A DNA stretch of 20,769 nt from Fen-1258 sp964595365 (GTDB taxonomy: Bacteria > Bacteroidota > Ignavibacteria > Ignavibacteriales > Melioribacteraceae). The notes beneath the pieces were generated by a model. That model saw only the letters and a list, made by a program, of their open reading frames with translations, searched no databases and was not told the DNA's origin. The stretch lies in contig CAZQQC010000040.1 of NCBI GenBank assembly GCA_964595365.1, positions 1-20,769 on the forward strand, written 5' to 3'. Of the stretch, positions 1 through 6,531 are shown one piece after another; the stretch's first letter is position 1; each line of letters begins with the position of its first letter. A program made the position numbers and the translations under genes.

Positions 1-2
1 GT

Positions 3-167
3 ACCCACCTACCAAATACACCGTGGAGCAAAACCAAATCTGAAAAGGGATTAAATCAAATCATAGATTATTTTCTATCGATAGATAAAGACACCCCTTT
101 AGACAAGGATGAAATAACAGAAAGGTTTACACTTCAAAAGTCTTTAACACATAATGGCTATTATTGA
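3..167 (+). CDS. C-terminal end of an unknown protein, cut by the left edge (possible antitoxin)
   Basis: An open frame enters from the left edge in frame 3 and ends at TGA 165-167, giving about 54 residues that finish in SLTHNGYY. The visible part is polar and charged with one likely amphipathic helix (GLNQIIDYFLSIDKD). Its last 14 bases overlap the start of the following gene, which suggests translational coupling of two small genes. That arrangement is common in toxin-antitoxin pairs, where the antitoxin often comes first, but no antitoxin family is recognisable in so short a piece. The function is unknown. It could also be a chance open frame, since there is no upstream context. Confidence 0.4.
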   Translation, partial: THLPNTPWSKTKSEKGLNQIIDYFLSIDKDTPLDKDEITERFTLQKSLTHNGYY

Positions 168-576
168 GAAAGGTTTATTCTTTTGGGATCCCCATGCAAT
201 TAGAGATTTCAAAGAAAATGACAAATATTTTATTATAATAACGGATGGCAATTATGAAGATGATCTTTTGGTTTGCTTCAGCTTAAACACTGAAAAACGG
301 ATGGATAAATATAATGTCCTATGCAACAGGAGAAGTGCTAAATTTATACTATCACCAGATATACATAAGTTTTCTTTTTTAAAGAAATTCACTTCATTAA
401 ACCTTGATGAACCATGTCTTTATTCTGTAAAAGAATTATTTGAAAACCACATTAAAATATTAGAACAAGATAAAGCTGGGATTGAACTACTAAGACAAAT
501 AAAAAACTGTATTGATTACGGTTACTTGTTACCCAAACATATCGCCCTGATCAAAGCTTCATTTAATTCGAACTGA
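154..576 (+). CDS. Small unknown protein, possibly PemK/MazF-like
   Basis: This is a 140-residue soluble protein with no signal peptide or membrane segment. The pattern is an N-terminal beta-rich half (KYFIIITDG, then LLVCFSLNT), a middle NVLCNRRSAKFIL strand pair, and a C-terminal helical tail (AGIELLRQIKNC followed by LLPKHIALIKASF). The order of 'handling of a ligand as ...ITD...', a Cys-x-L-like middle strand and a closing 'LLxxIxxC...LPxxI' helix loosely recalls the PemK/MazF-like families of small growth inhibitors. This is recognition by eye only; no catalytic residues can be assigned. The start ATG at 154 lies inside the end of the preceding frame (14-base overlap). No strong Shine-Dalgarno is visible, which fits translation coupled to the upstream gene. 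It is followed by an 84-base gap containing the rpsU promoter, so it is not part of the rpsU unit. Confidence 0.55.
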   Translation: MAIIEKGLFFWDPHAIRDFKENDKYFIIITDGNYEDDLLVCFSLNTEKRMDKYNVLCNRRSAKFILSPDIHKFSFLKKFTSLNLDEPCLYSVKELFENHIKILEQDKAGIELLRQIKNCIDYGYLLPKHIALIKASFNSN

Positions 577-591
577 GACATACTTACTGAT

Positions 592-622
592 TTGATTCTT
601 ATAACTCAATTCTGTAGGTTTG
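592..622 (+). promoter_or_regulatory. Putative rpsU promoter, Bacteroidota type
   Basis: TTG at 592-594 (within TTTG 591-594) is followed after 20 bases by TAGGTTTG at 615-622, an exact match to the TAnnTTTG -7 element known for Bacteroidota primary sigma factors. Transcription would begin near 629, leaving about 32 bases of leader before the TTG start of rpsU. The spacing and position are seen directly; function is inferred. Confidence 0.5.
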
Positions 623-660
623 AGGCGCTAAAAATTAACCAGGAAGGCAGGTGATAAAAA

Positions 661-864
661 TTGGTAGGTATTACCGTTCAAGAGAACGAGAATATTGATA
701 AAGCTTTAAAACGTTTTAAGAAAAAATATGAGCGTTCCGGTATTCTAAAAGAGTATAAGAAAAGAACTTCTTACACTAAGCCTTCTATCGAAAAGAGAAT
801 GGATGCAATTAAAGCTAAACGAAGAGCTTCACGCGAACAGTTCTTGAGAGACCGAAGAGGTTAA
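661..864 (+). CDS. rpsU: 30S ribosomal protein bS21
   Basis: This is a 67-residue, very basic protein that matches bS21 along its whole length: N-terminal GITVQENENIDKALKRFKKK, a central GILKEYKKR stretch, then an Arg/Lys-rich tail ending in RRASREQFLRDRRG. bS21 sits on the platform of the small ribosomal subunit near the 16S rRNA 3' end and helps in mRNA engagement. The start is TTG at 661, supported by AGGTGA at 649-654 with a 6-base spacer; no in-frame ATG is available at the right place. The gene stands alone with its own promoter (592-622) and a hairpin terminator directly after the stop. The length is normal for the family. In some Bacteroidota bS21 is linked to anti-Shine-Dalgarno sequestration, so the decent Shine-Dalgarno here is worth noting. 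Confidence 0.95.
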   Translation: MVGITVQENENIDKALKRFKKKYERSGILKEYKKRTSYTKPSIEKRMDAIKAKRRASREQFLRDRRG

Positions 865-870
865 GTTTGA

Positions 871-897
871 AAAGTCCCGGTTATGCCGGGATTTTTT
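871..897 (+). terminator. Intrinsic terminator after rpsU, possibly bidirectional
   Basis: TCCCGG (875-880) and CCGGGA (886-891) form a 6-bp GC-rich stem around a TTATG loop, extended by flanking A-T and G-T pairs, and are followed by TTTTTT at 892-897. It begins seven bases after the rpsU stop. The stop codon of the convergent LOG-family gene (896-898) lies at its edge, so the same hairpin could also serve leftward transcripts, though the T tract on that side (CTTTTC) is poor. Confidence 0.85.
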
Positions 898-1723
898 ATT
901 TGTGATTATTTTTATTATTCAAATAATACTTTGTAAAATGAGTTGTAATTTTTCTAAAAGCCTCATCCACATCGCTGGCAAAATCTAGCAGTTTTAAGTC
1001 ATTACCATTTACCACACCGTGTGCAATCAGCTTGTCGAAGTTTATAATCTCTCTCCAATAACTTTCGCCGTACAAAATAATTTTTAATGGTTTGGAAATC
1101 TTGTTGGTTTGTACAAGTGTTAACATTTCCATTAGTTCATCCATGGTTCCGAAACCGCCTGGAAAAGCGACCAACCCTTTTGCAAGGTAAGCAAACCAGA
1201 ATTTTCTCATGAAAAAATAATGGAACTCGAATGCAAGTTCCGGGTCAACATATTTATTTACGAATTGCTCGTACGGAATACTGATATTCAAGCCGATGGA
1301 ATGCCCTTTGGCAAGACGTGCACCTTTATTTGCAGCTTCCATAATCCCCGGTCCGCCTCCGCTGCATATAATAAATCGTTTACCGTTAGACGGGAGCTTC
1401 ATCGACCATTCCGTCAGCCTTCTTGAAAGCTCTGTTGCATCTTCATAGTATTGAGACATTTCAACCAGCTGTACCGCCTTTTCAAATTTTTGAGGGGCTG
1501 TTTTCGACTTATCTTTCTTCGCCGCGTTCAATAATTTAAGCGCATCTTTTCTGGAATATAATCTGGCAGAGCCGAAGAACACAATTGTATCAACTATATG
1601 ATTCCTTTCGAATCTTGATTTGGGTTCGTAAAACTCCGATAATATTCTGACCGTCCTCGCATCAGTAGAATTCAGAAATTCCAAATTCTTGTATGCCTTA
1701 ACAGGTTTCTTCTCATTTTTCAT
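896..1723 (-). CDS. LOG-family Rossmann-fold protein (TIGR00730 type)
   Basis: This is a 275-residue cytosolic protein. Seen motifs are FFGSAR at residues 49-54 (start of the Rossmann-like fold), GGGPGIMEAANKGA at 122-135 and PGGFGTMDEL at 188-197; the last is the PGGxGTxxE nucleotide-binding/catalytic signature of the LOG family. Plant and bacterial LOG enzymes release the base from nucleoside 5'-monophosphates (cytokinin-activating phosphoribohydrolases), and bacterial relatives are often mislabelled lysine decarboxylases. The substrate here cannot be read from sequence; a role in nucleotide salvage or turnover is the general expectation. It has an N-terminal extension and an inserted charged helix (residues 58-100) compared with the roughly 190-residue short LOG proteins. 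The ATG at 1723 has GGTGAG seven or so bases upstream. It lies 174 bases after secG on the same strand, with no clear promoter of its own, so read-through from secG is possible. Confidence 0.88.
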   Translation of the reverse strand: MKNEKKPVKAYKNLEFLNSTDARTVRILSEFYEPKSRFERNHIVDTIVFFGSARLYSRKDALKLLNAAKKDKSKTAPQKFEKAVQLVEMSQYYEDATELSRRLTEWSMKLPSNGKRFIICSGGGPGIMEAANKGARLAKGHSIGLNISIPYEQFVNKYVDPELAFEFHYFFMRKFWFAYLAKGLVAFPGGFGTMDELMEMLTLVQTNKISKPLKIILYGESYWREIINFDKLIAHGVVNGNDLKLLDFASDVDEAFRKITTHFTKYYLNNKNNHK

Positions 1724-1897
1724 AAACTCACCGGATTAAAATTCGATTGCTGGATTTTAGTTCGCAGATTCATAATCGAAATGAATAAGAATAAGGTTGT
1801 CCTAAAAATGATATTTGATAAAAAATGAAACGCAGATACCACACATTTTGACCGAACATAATTTTGAATAATTACTTTTTGAACAACGCCGTAAATT

Positions 1898-2245
1898 TTA
1901 TTTTCGATTTGACTGCGTTGGGGGTTTCTGTTGCGGCAACACCGGGGCAGTTGGCACTGCTTGCTGTCTGCCACTCTGAATTATGCTCTCCCTTTGTTTA
2001 CTTGTTGTTTGACCGGGCAAAAAAAACAAATTTATTATTATAGCTAAAACCATCAGTCCACCGCCAAGCCACCATGTTGCCTTGCTCAGGAAATCGGCTG
2101 TTCTTCTTGTGCCGAAAACTGTTCCAAATTGACCTGCACCGCCGAAAGACCCGGCTAATCCTCCGCCTTTGCTTGATTGAAGTAGAACAATAATAATTAA
2201 CAAAATTCCTACTACTACCGAAATAAATATTAATAATGAGTACAT
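1898..2245 (-). CDS. secG: Preprotein translocase subunit SecG
   Basis: This is a 115-residue inner-membrane protein with two hydrophobic segments, LLIFISVVVGILLIIIVLLQ at the N-terminus and WWLGGGLMVLAIIINLFFL in the middle. They are separated by the conserved Gly-rich cytoplasmic loop (SSKGGGLAGSFGGAGQFGTVFGTR). SecG associates with SecYE and aids SecA-driven protein export. The tail after the second segment is Gln/Pro-rich and variable, as usual. The start is placed at ATG 2245 because AGGAG (2254-2258) lies six bases upstream of it. The longer frame would begin at a TTG at 2251 that directly abuts the Shine-Dalgarno and cannot be used with normal spacing. The gene begins 20 bases after the 3' end of a tRNA-Met on the same strand, so the two are probably made as one transcript. 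Confidence 0.93.
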   Translation of the reverse strand: MYSLLIFISVVVGILLIIIVLLQSSKGGGLAGSFGGAGQFGTVFGTRRTADFLSKATWWLGGGLMVLAIIINLFFLPGQTTSKQRESIIQSGRQQAVPTAPVLPQQKPPTQSNRK

Positions 2246-2265
2246 CTTCAACTCCTATTTAAATG

Positions 2266-2339
2266 TAGCGAGGGAGGGACTCGAACCCCCGACACGTGGA
2301 TTATGATTCCACTGCTCTGACCTGCTGAGCTACCTCGCC
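2266..2339 (-). tRNA. tRNA-Met (CAT), elongator type
   Basis: The minus strand folds into a full 74-base cloverleaf. It has a GGCGAGG/CCTCGCT acceptor stem (with a G1-U72 wobble), a GCTC/GAGC D stem, a GTGGA/TCCAC anticodon stem around loop ATCATAA, a five-base variable region and a GGGGG/CCCTC T stem with loop TTCGAGT. The anticodon is CAT. It lacks the three G-C pairs in the anticodon stem typical of initiator tRNA, so elongator Met is favoured. An Ile tRNA with lysidine at position 34 would share this anticodon and cannot be fully excluded. The CCA end is not encoded. The gene lies immediately upstream of secG. Confidence 0.93.
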
Positions 2340-2397
2340 AAAAAATTCTTATTCATCTAAGAACAAGTTTTAAGAGTAAAATCTTAGAAACGGGCAA

Positions 2398-2428
2398 TAA
2401 ATATATAGTTTCGAGTCCCAAACTTCAA
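2398..2428 (-). promoter_or_regulatory. Putative promoter for tRNA-Met and secG
   Basis: On the minus strand TTG (2426-2428) is followed after 20 bases by TATATTTA (2398-2405), close to the TAnnTTTG element and with the same spacing as at rpsU and lon. Transcription would begin near 2391, about 50 bases before the tRNA. The -33 element falls within a 15-bp palindrome centred on 2426 (CAAACTT C AAGTTTG, 2419-2433), which could be an operator or the remains of an obgE-operon terminator. A weak A/T-only hairpin with a T6 tract (2341-2364) lies between this promoter and the tRNA, which lowers confidence. Confidence 0.35.
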
Positions 2429-2464
2429 GTTTGAGATATAAGTGAAGTTTGTTTTCGGCATCAG

Positions 2465-3475
2465 CTAAACCCTAACATTGAATTTTTGTTTAAGCAAATA
2501 GATAAATATAGGTGCGCCGATTAATGCGGTTATAGCTCCTACAGGCAGTTCCGAAGGCGAGACCAATGTGCGTGCAAGTGTATCCGCAAGAGTTAAATAA
2601 GCCGCACCAATAAAAAACGATGCAGGTATTACAACTCTGTTATCAATTCCAAAAATTAATCTGCAGACATGAGGAATTAGCAGACCAACAAAACCAATTA
2701 TGCCGCTCACAGAAACCAATGTGCCGATCATTATACTTGTTAACACGTAAGTTATGTTTTTGATTGCGACGGTATTAACGCCCAATTGTTTTGCCGTATC
2801 TGTACCAAGACTTAGTAGATTGTATTTGTTGGAATTCATAGTTAAGATAAAACCGACGATGAGTGTAACAGGCAAAACTAAAATTAAATTTTTTTTCGGT
2901 GCGATCGACAAATTTCCGATCAGCCAAAAAACGGCGGTACGAAGAGAATCATTTAGCAGTGTCATTAACAAAAGAATTGCCGCCGAGAAAAACGCTCCTA
3001 TCATAACGCCGGTTAACAATAAAACATTCGGCTCGAGTTCTCCGAAGCGTTTACCAAGTACGAAGACCAAAATCATTACCAGAAAAGCGCCCAGGAAAGA
3101 AAAAAACTGCGTACCGACAAAAGATGCGCCGATTGCAAATGACAAAACAGCACCAAATGTTCCACCGCTCGAAATGCCGAGAATGTACGGCTCGGCAAGA
3201 GGATTCATAAGTATCGCTTGAAAAACTGCGCCGGCTATCGATAATCCTCCTCCAACAGCAAGAGCAAAAAGTACGCGAGGCAGTCTAATTTCCCAAATGA
3301 TTTGATAATAAATTTTGGTAGTATCAAAAGAAAAGAGTGTAGATAAGACATCGCCCAAACTCATTTTTATCGAACCCGCCCATAAACCTATCACTGCGGA
3401 AAAAAAAGCAATCGCAAAAAAAATTAGAAGTTTGAGCAGATAATTTTTTAAGTTCAGCCGTTCAATTGATGCCAT
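2465..3475 (-). CDS. FecCD/BtuC-family ABC transporter permease (iron-siderophore, haem or cobalamin)
   Basis: This is a 336-residue polytopic inner-membrane protein with about nine or ten hydrophobic helices. Family marks are GGGLSIAGAVFQAILMNPLA and EPYILGISSGGTFGA in the first half, and GIIGFVGLLIPHVCRLIFG followed by PASFFIGAAYLTLADTLAR and ELPVGAITALIGAPIFIYLL near the C-terminus. These match the FecCD family of permeases that dimerise and move ferric-siderophores, haem or vitamin B12 from the periplasm. The length is normal. The start overlaps the end of obgE by 22 bases on the same strand, so it is probably translated from the obgE transcript. No matching ATPase or periplasmic binding protein lies in the window; the next gene downstream is a tRNA. 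The substrate is therefore unresolved, and the permease must use partners encoded elsewhere. Confidence 0.92.
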   Translation of the reverse strand: MASIERLNLKNYLLKLLIFFAIAFFSAVIGLWAGSIKMSLGDVLSTLFSFDTTKIYYQIIWEIRLPRVLFALAVGGGLSIAGAVFQAILMNPLAEPYILGISSGGTFGAVLSFAIGASFVGTQFFSFLGAFLVMILVFVLGKRFGELEPNVLLLTGVMIGAFFSAAILLLMTLLNDSLRTAVFWLIGNLSIAPKKNLILVLPVTLIVGFILTMNSNKYNLLSLGTDTAKQLGVNTVAIKNITYVLTSIMIGTLVSVSGIIGFVGLLIPHVCRLIFGIDNRVVIPASFFIGAAYLTLADTLARTLVSPSELPVGAITALIGAPIFIYLLKQKFNVRV

Positions 3476-4440
3476 AGACTATCCAGCAATTCTTCGATGC
3501 CAAATTTTGTTGCAGCAGAAAAGATCAAAACCGGTTCACTGTAATCCGGAATTTTTCTGAGTTTGATTTTTTTTAGTTCTCGTTTTTCTACCAGATCAGC
3601 TTTCGTAAATGCCAAAAGTTTTTTCTTTTTACTTAAGACTTTAGAATATTTTTCGAGTTCGGTAATCAACGTTCTGTAATCCTTAACAAAATCTACGGAA
3701 GTAACGTCGATCATCAGTAGCAGGATTTTTGTACGCTCGATATGACGCAGAAATTTCAAGCCCAATCCTTTACCGAGATGAGCTCCCTCAATAATTCCCG
3801 GTATATCTGCAACAGTTATACTTTTATAATCTTTATAACGCACAATTCCAAGAGTCGGTTCTAATGTCGTGAAAGGATAATCGGCAATTTTAGGTTTGGC
3901 TTCCGAGATAACCGAAATCAAAGTTGATTTGCCTGCATTTGGAAATCCAACCAGCCCGACATCAGCAATCAGTTTCAATTCAAGTACAACACTCCGTTCT
4001 TTGCCAGGTTTTCCGGGTTCGGCATAGCGTGGTGTTTGATTTGTTGGCGTGGCAAAATTGCTGTTCCCCTTTCCGCCTTTGCCCCCTTTTGCAGCAATAA
4101 ATTTTTTCCCATATTCATCAAGATCACATAGAATTTCTTCTGTCTCGGAATCTTTGATGATTGTTCCAACCGGAACTTTTATCACAACATCTTTACCGCT
4201 CTTTCCGTCTTTCAGCGATGAACCGCCCCTCTCTCCGTTGCCTGCAGCATATTTTCTTTTGTACCTAAAATCGAGTAGTGTTGAAAGGTTTGGGTCGGCA
4301 AGAAAAATTACGCTGCCCCCGTTTCCACCGTTGCCGCCTGCGGGGCCGCCTTTAGGAACATATTTTTCTCTCCGGAAAGCTACGGCACCATCTCCACCGT
4401 CTCCGGCTTTAATATATATTTTAGAATAATCGATAAACAT
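3454..4440 (-). CDS. obgE: GTPase Obg (CgtA)
   Basis: This is a 328-residue protein with the Gly-rich Obg fold at residues 1-158 (IYIKAGDGGDGAVAFRREK, then repeated GGxGG runs) and a G domain at about 160-328. G-domain motifs are G1 GFPNAGKS 165-172, switch threonines T191/T192, G3 DIPG 212-215 and G5 SAA 308-310. The G4 motif reads TKAD (279-282) instead of NKxD. Obg is an essential GTPase that acts in late assembly of the 50S subunit and links growth to nucleotide levels. The variable C-terminal OCT domain present in Bacillus-type Obg is absent; the protein stops right after the G domain. It starts five bases after the stop of the preceding unknown gene and its 3' end overlaps the FecCD gene, giving a three-gene unit. 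No strong Shine-Dalgarno is seen, consistent with coupling. Confidence 0.97.
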   Translation of the reverse strand: MFIDYSKIYIKAGDGGDGAVAFRREKYVPKGGPAGGNGGNGGSVIFLADPNLSTLLDFRYKRKYAAGNGERGGSSLKDGKSGKDVVIKVPVGTIIKDSETEEILCDLDEYGKKFIAAKGGKGGKGNSNFATPTNQTPRYAEPGKPGKERSVVLELKLIADVGLVGFPNAGKSTLISVISEAKPKIADYPFTTLEPTLGIVRYKDYKSITVADIPGIIEGAHLGKGLGLKFLRHIERTKILLLMIDVTSVDFVKDYRTLITELEKYSKVLSKKKKLLAFTKADLVEKRELKKIKLRKIPDYSEPVLIFSAATKFGIEELLDSLWHQLNG

Positions 4441-4445
4441 AAATA

Positions 4446-6119
4446 CTACCGGTGTTCAAAAAATTCCGAAATGATTGTTCTGAATGTTTCTGCTTTTTTG
4501 GAGCTGTGAGATATATGACGGTTTATCAGTGTTCGATTTAGCACTATCCGTGCGTCCTCATAGTTTCTGCACTGCGAAATTTCTTCCATCGTATTTGCAA
4601 AATCTTCGATGTCGTAATCAAAAATAGTTTCAATAATTTTTGTCATCTCTTTACGCTCAAGAAGTTCCGCAAGATCTAGTTTTGGAAAAGGCTGCTGGGG
4701 TTGAACAGAATTTTTTTTCAGTATGTCGAACATAGATTCATTTTCCGGCTCATCTTTGTACTCAACATTAATTATTTCTTTAAGCGAGGCAATTCCATTT
4801 TTGCTAACAGTAATTTCTTCGTTTGATGTCTCCTCTTCGGCAGTTTCATTTTCGGGTTCAACTTCATCTGGGGTATCATAATTTTGAATAGACTCTTCTG
4901 CAACTTCCGAATTTTTGTTCTCTAAGTTTTCTTCATTCAAATCATCTTTCTCAAAAAGAGTTTCTTCTTCAAAAGATTCTTCGTCGGGCACGTCGTTTTT
5001 TTCTGCATTTACAATTTCTTCTTTGGTCTCAAGGTCGTTTTCGATTACATTTTCATTTTCCACCGGAACCTTTTCTTCCTCTAAAATGGGTTCGATTCTA
5101 TTGTCTTCATCAACATGAATTCTCAGCCTTGCCGGCTGTTTAATTTCCAGTCCGGGTTTATGTTCGATATCCCCTACTTCTTCGGCTTGTTCTTCTTCAA
5201 TATCGTGTTCATGTTCATCATCATGTACAGCAGTAACGGTTTCTTCAATTTTTATTTCTTGTGTTGCAGGCTCTTTTATTGTTTCTCCCGTAGTGTCTTT
5301 AACTTCTTGTTCGCCTTCAAACTGAACTTGCTCTTGAACAGGAGGTTCTTCTTCTTTTTTCTCGATCATCACTTTGTTCAATGCTTTTAGGTAATCGTAC
5401 ATATTGAATTTCGAATTTTCGTCGTCGCCGAATTCAGCATTCAATATATCCAGATGTTTAAGCAGTTCTTTTTCTTCTAAAAATAGTTCAACAGCAGGAA
5501 GTGGAACCCTGAACTTTTTTATTTCGCCAATATTGAAAAACTCCGCCATCGATTTAAGCGCATTCGAGATTATTGCCGATAAATAACTCTCGGTTCCTAA
5601 CGCGTCTGCTTTGTTCAGCAGAGCCTCAAATTCTTCACGATTCATAGAAAGAATTTTTTTCGCGTTGATATAAGAGATAAGAATTTTGGTAAGATATTTA
5701 TAGTAGTAGATGTAATTCAGAATCTGTTTTATCTCGTTCGTGCTTTTAATGTCAGCTTCATCAAAAACAAATTTAGCCAATGTCCACTTCGGTCTTATCA
5801 AATAATTTATTGTAAATGAACATGCATGCAGAATCAGTTTGGTAATGTACTCTGCAGAAAACCGTTTCGCTCTTTTAAGCTCGGCTGTAATCTGGTTGAA
5901 GTGATAATTTATTTTCTCGCCGGAATAATCGAACACGGAATTCTTGAGAAGGTTCTGTCTGTCTTCAAAGACGAGATAATCTATCTCGGCAGAAATATAA
6001 TGAAGAATTGCAGGGTGAATATCGGTTCCGGTCAGTTGTTCAAATGTAAAGTAGGGACCTAACCGATTTATCTTATTCAAATTAAAATCGTAAATAAATT
6101 TTATTTCTCTTTCGAACAT
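4446..6119 (-). CDS. Unknown three-part protein with Glu-rich linker, upstream of obgE
   Basis: This 557-residue protein is not recognised. Three parts are visible. Residues 1-250 are a compact, helix-rich domain with many aromatic residues (for example NYIYYYKYLTKILISY at 135-150). Residues 254-466 are strongly acidic and low in complexity (runs of E, D, V, T, N), probably disordered. Residues 475-557 are a second compact basic/helical domain (DLAELLERKEMTKIIETIFD, later HISHSSKKAETFR). There is no signal peptide or membrane segment, so it should be cytosolic. It is the first gene of a unit with obgE (5-base gap) and the FecCD permease. Position next to obgE suggests, but does not show, a link to ribosome assembly or growth control. 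The two-domain layout joined by an acidic tether resembles adaptor or scaffold proteins. The ATG at 6119 is about 38 bases below a likely -10 element. Confidence 0.8.
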   Translation of the reverse strand: MFEREIKFIYDFNLNKINRLGPYFTFEQLTGTDIHPAILHYISAEIDYLVFEDRQNLLKNSVFDYSGEKINYHFNQITAELKRAKRFSAEYITKLILHACSFTINYLIRPKWTLAKFVFDEADIKSTNEIKQILNYIYYYKYLTKILISYINAKKILSMNREEFEALLNKADALGTESYLSAIISNALKSMAEFFNIGEIKKFRVPLPAVELFLEEKELLKHLDILNAEFGDDENSKFNMYDYLKALNKVMIEKKEEEPPVQEQVQFEGEQEVKDTTGETIKEPATQEIKIEETVTAVHDDEHEHDIEEEQAEEVGDIEHKPGLEIKQPARLRIHVDEDNRIEPILEEEKVPVENENVIENDLETKEEIVNAEKNDVPDEESFEEETLFEKDDLNEENLENKNSEVAEESIQNYDTPDEVEPENETAEEETSNEEITVSKNGIASLKEIINVEYKDEPENESMFDILKKNSVQPQQPFPKLDLAELLERKEMTKIIETIFDYDIEDFANTMEEISQCRNYEDARIVLNRTLINRHISHSSKKAETFRTIISEFFEHR

Positions 6120-6163
6120 AAATTTAAGCGTCTAACTGATAATTCAGCCGTCGTTGTGTTTCA

Positions 6164-6182
6164 ATTATACCAAAAAGGTATA
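6164..6182 (-). promoter_or_regulatory. Putative -10 element and overlapping dyad upstream of the Glu-rich gene
   Basis: On the minus strand TATAAT (6164-6169), continuing as TATAATTG, sits about 45 bases upstream of the ATG at 6119. It overlaps a perfect 6-bp dyad, TATACC (6166-6171) and GGTATA (6177-6182) separated by AAAAA. The dyad is placed where a repressor could block RNA polymerase. No convincing -35/-33 partner was found, so the promoter call is tentative. Confidence 0.3.
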
Positions 6183-6267
6183 CAAAAAGCCCGATTAAAA
6201 AGTATTAACCCCAATGTAAGCTCCGGAACCAATTACGCGGATAGATAGAAGAAATCACATCTGAATC

Positions 6268-6362
6268 GTCCCGCCTGCCCATGCCGAAATTAGTCTCTAC
6301 GCCTACTTGCCCTGCTCAGCCGCTACAGTGAAACAAGGAGCCACAATTTATTTCAGCGGGAC
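6268..6362. other. Unexplained G+C-rich island in the 412-bp gap after dnaX
   Basis: The stretch 6120-6531 has no gene I can support. Most of it is AT-rich, but 6268-6345 is notably richer in G+C. The island is bounded by a 7-bp inverted repeat, GTCCCGC (6268-6274) and GCGGGAC (6356-6362), enclosing about 81 bases. A 95-base unit closed by a GC-rich stem could be a small RNA. It does not carry the conserved GGAAGGAAGCAGCC apical motif of SRP RNA, nor any tmRNA feature, and no terminator follows on either strand. It may also be a decayed gene or repeat fragment. Confidence 0.25.
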
Positions 6363-6531
6363 AAAAGCGGATTAAAAATTTTGCTGATTAAGCTTTTGAT
6401 AAAAATTAAATTGGTTGTCCAACCAGTCTTTAATGCAGATGTGAATGCAGCGTAATCTTTTTACACGATCACAATTTATACATAAAATTATCGGTTCAAA
6501 AGTTATTTTCGCAAATGCATGCAACTGAATT

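Noticed and set aside
1720..1974. 84-residue minus-strand frame overlapping the end of secG
   Set aside because: It is an out-of-frame reading of secG and the following AT-rich gap; low-quality composition and no start signal.
2341..2364. Hairpin TTCTTA/TAAGAA plus T6 just upstream of the tRNA on the minus strand
   Set aside because: The stem has a single G-C pair and would sit between the likely promoter and the tRNA; too weak to call a terminator.
6268..6362. SRP (4.5S) RNA near dnaX
   Set aside because: The size fits, but the conserved apical GGAAGGAAGCAGCC motif is absent on both strands, and the position is downstream rather than upstream of dnaX.
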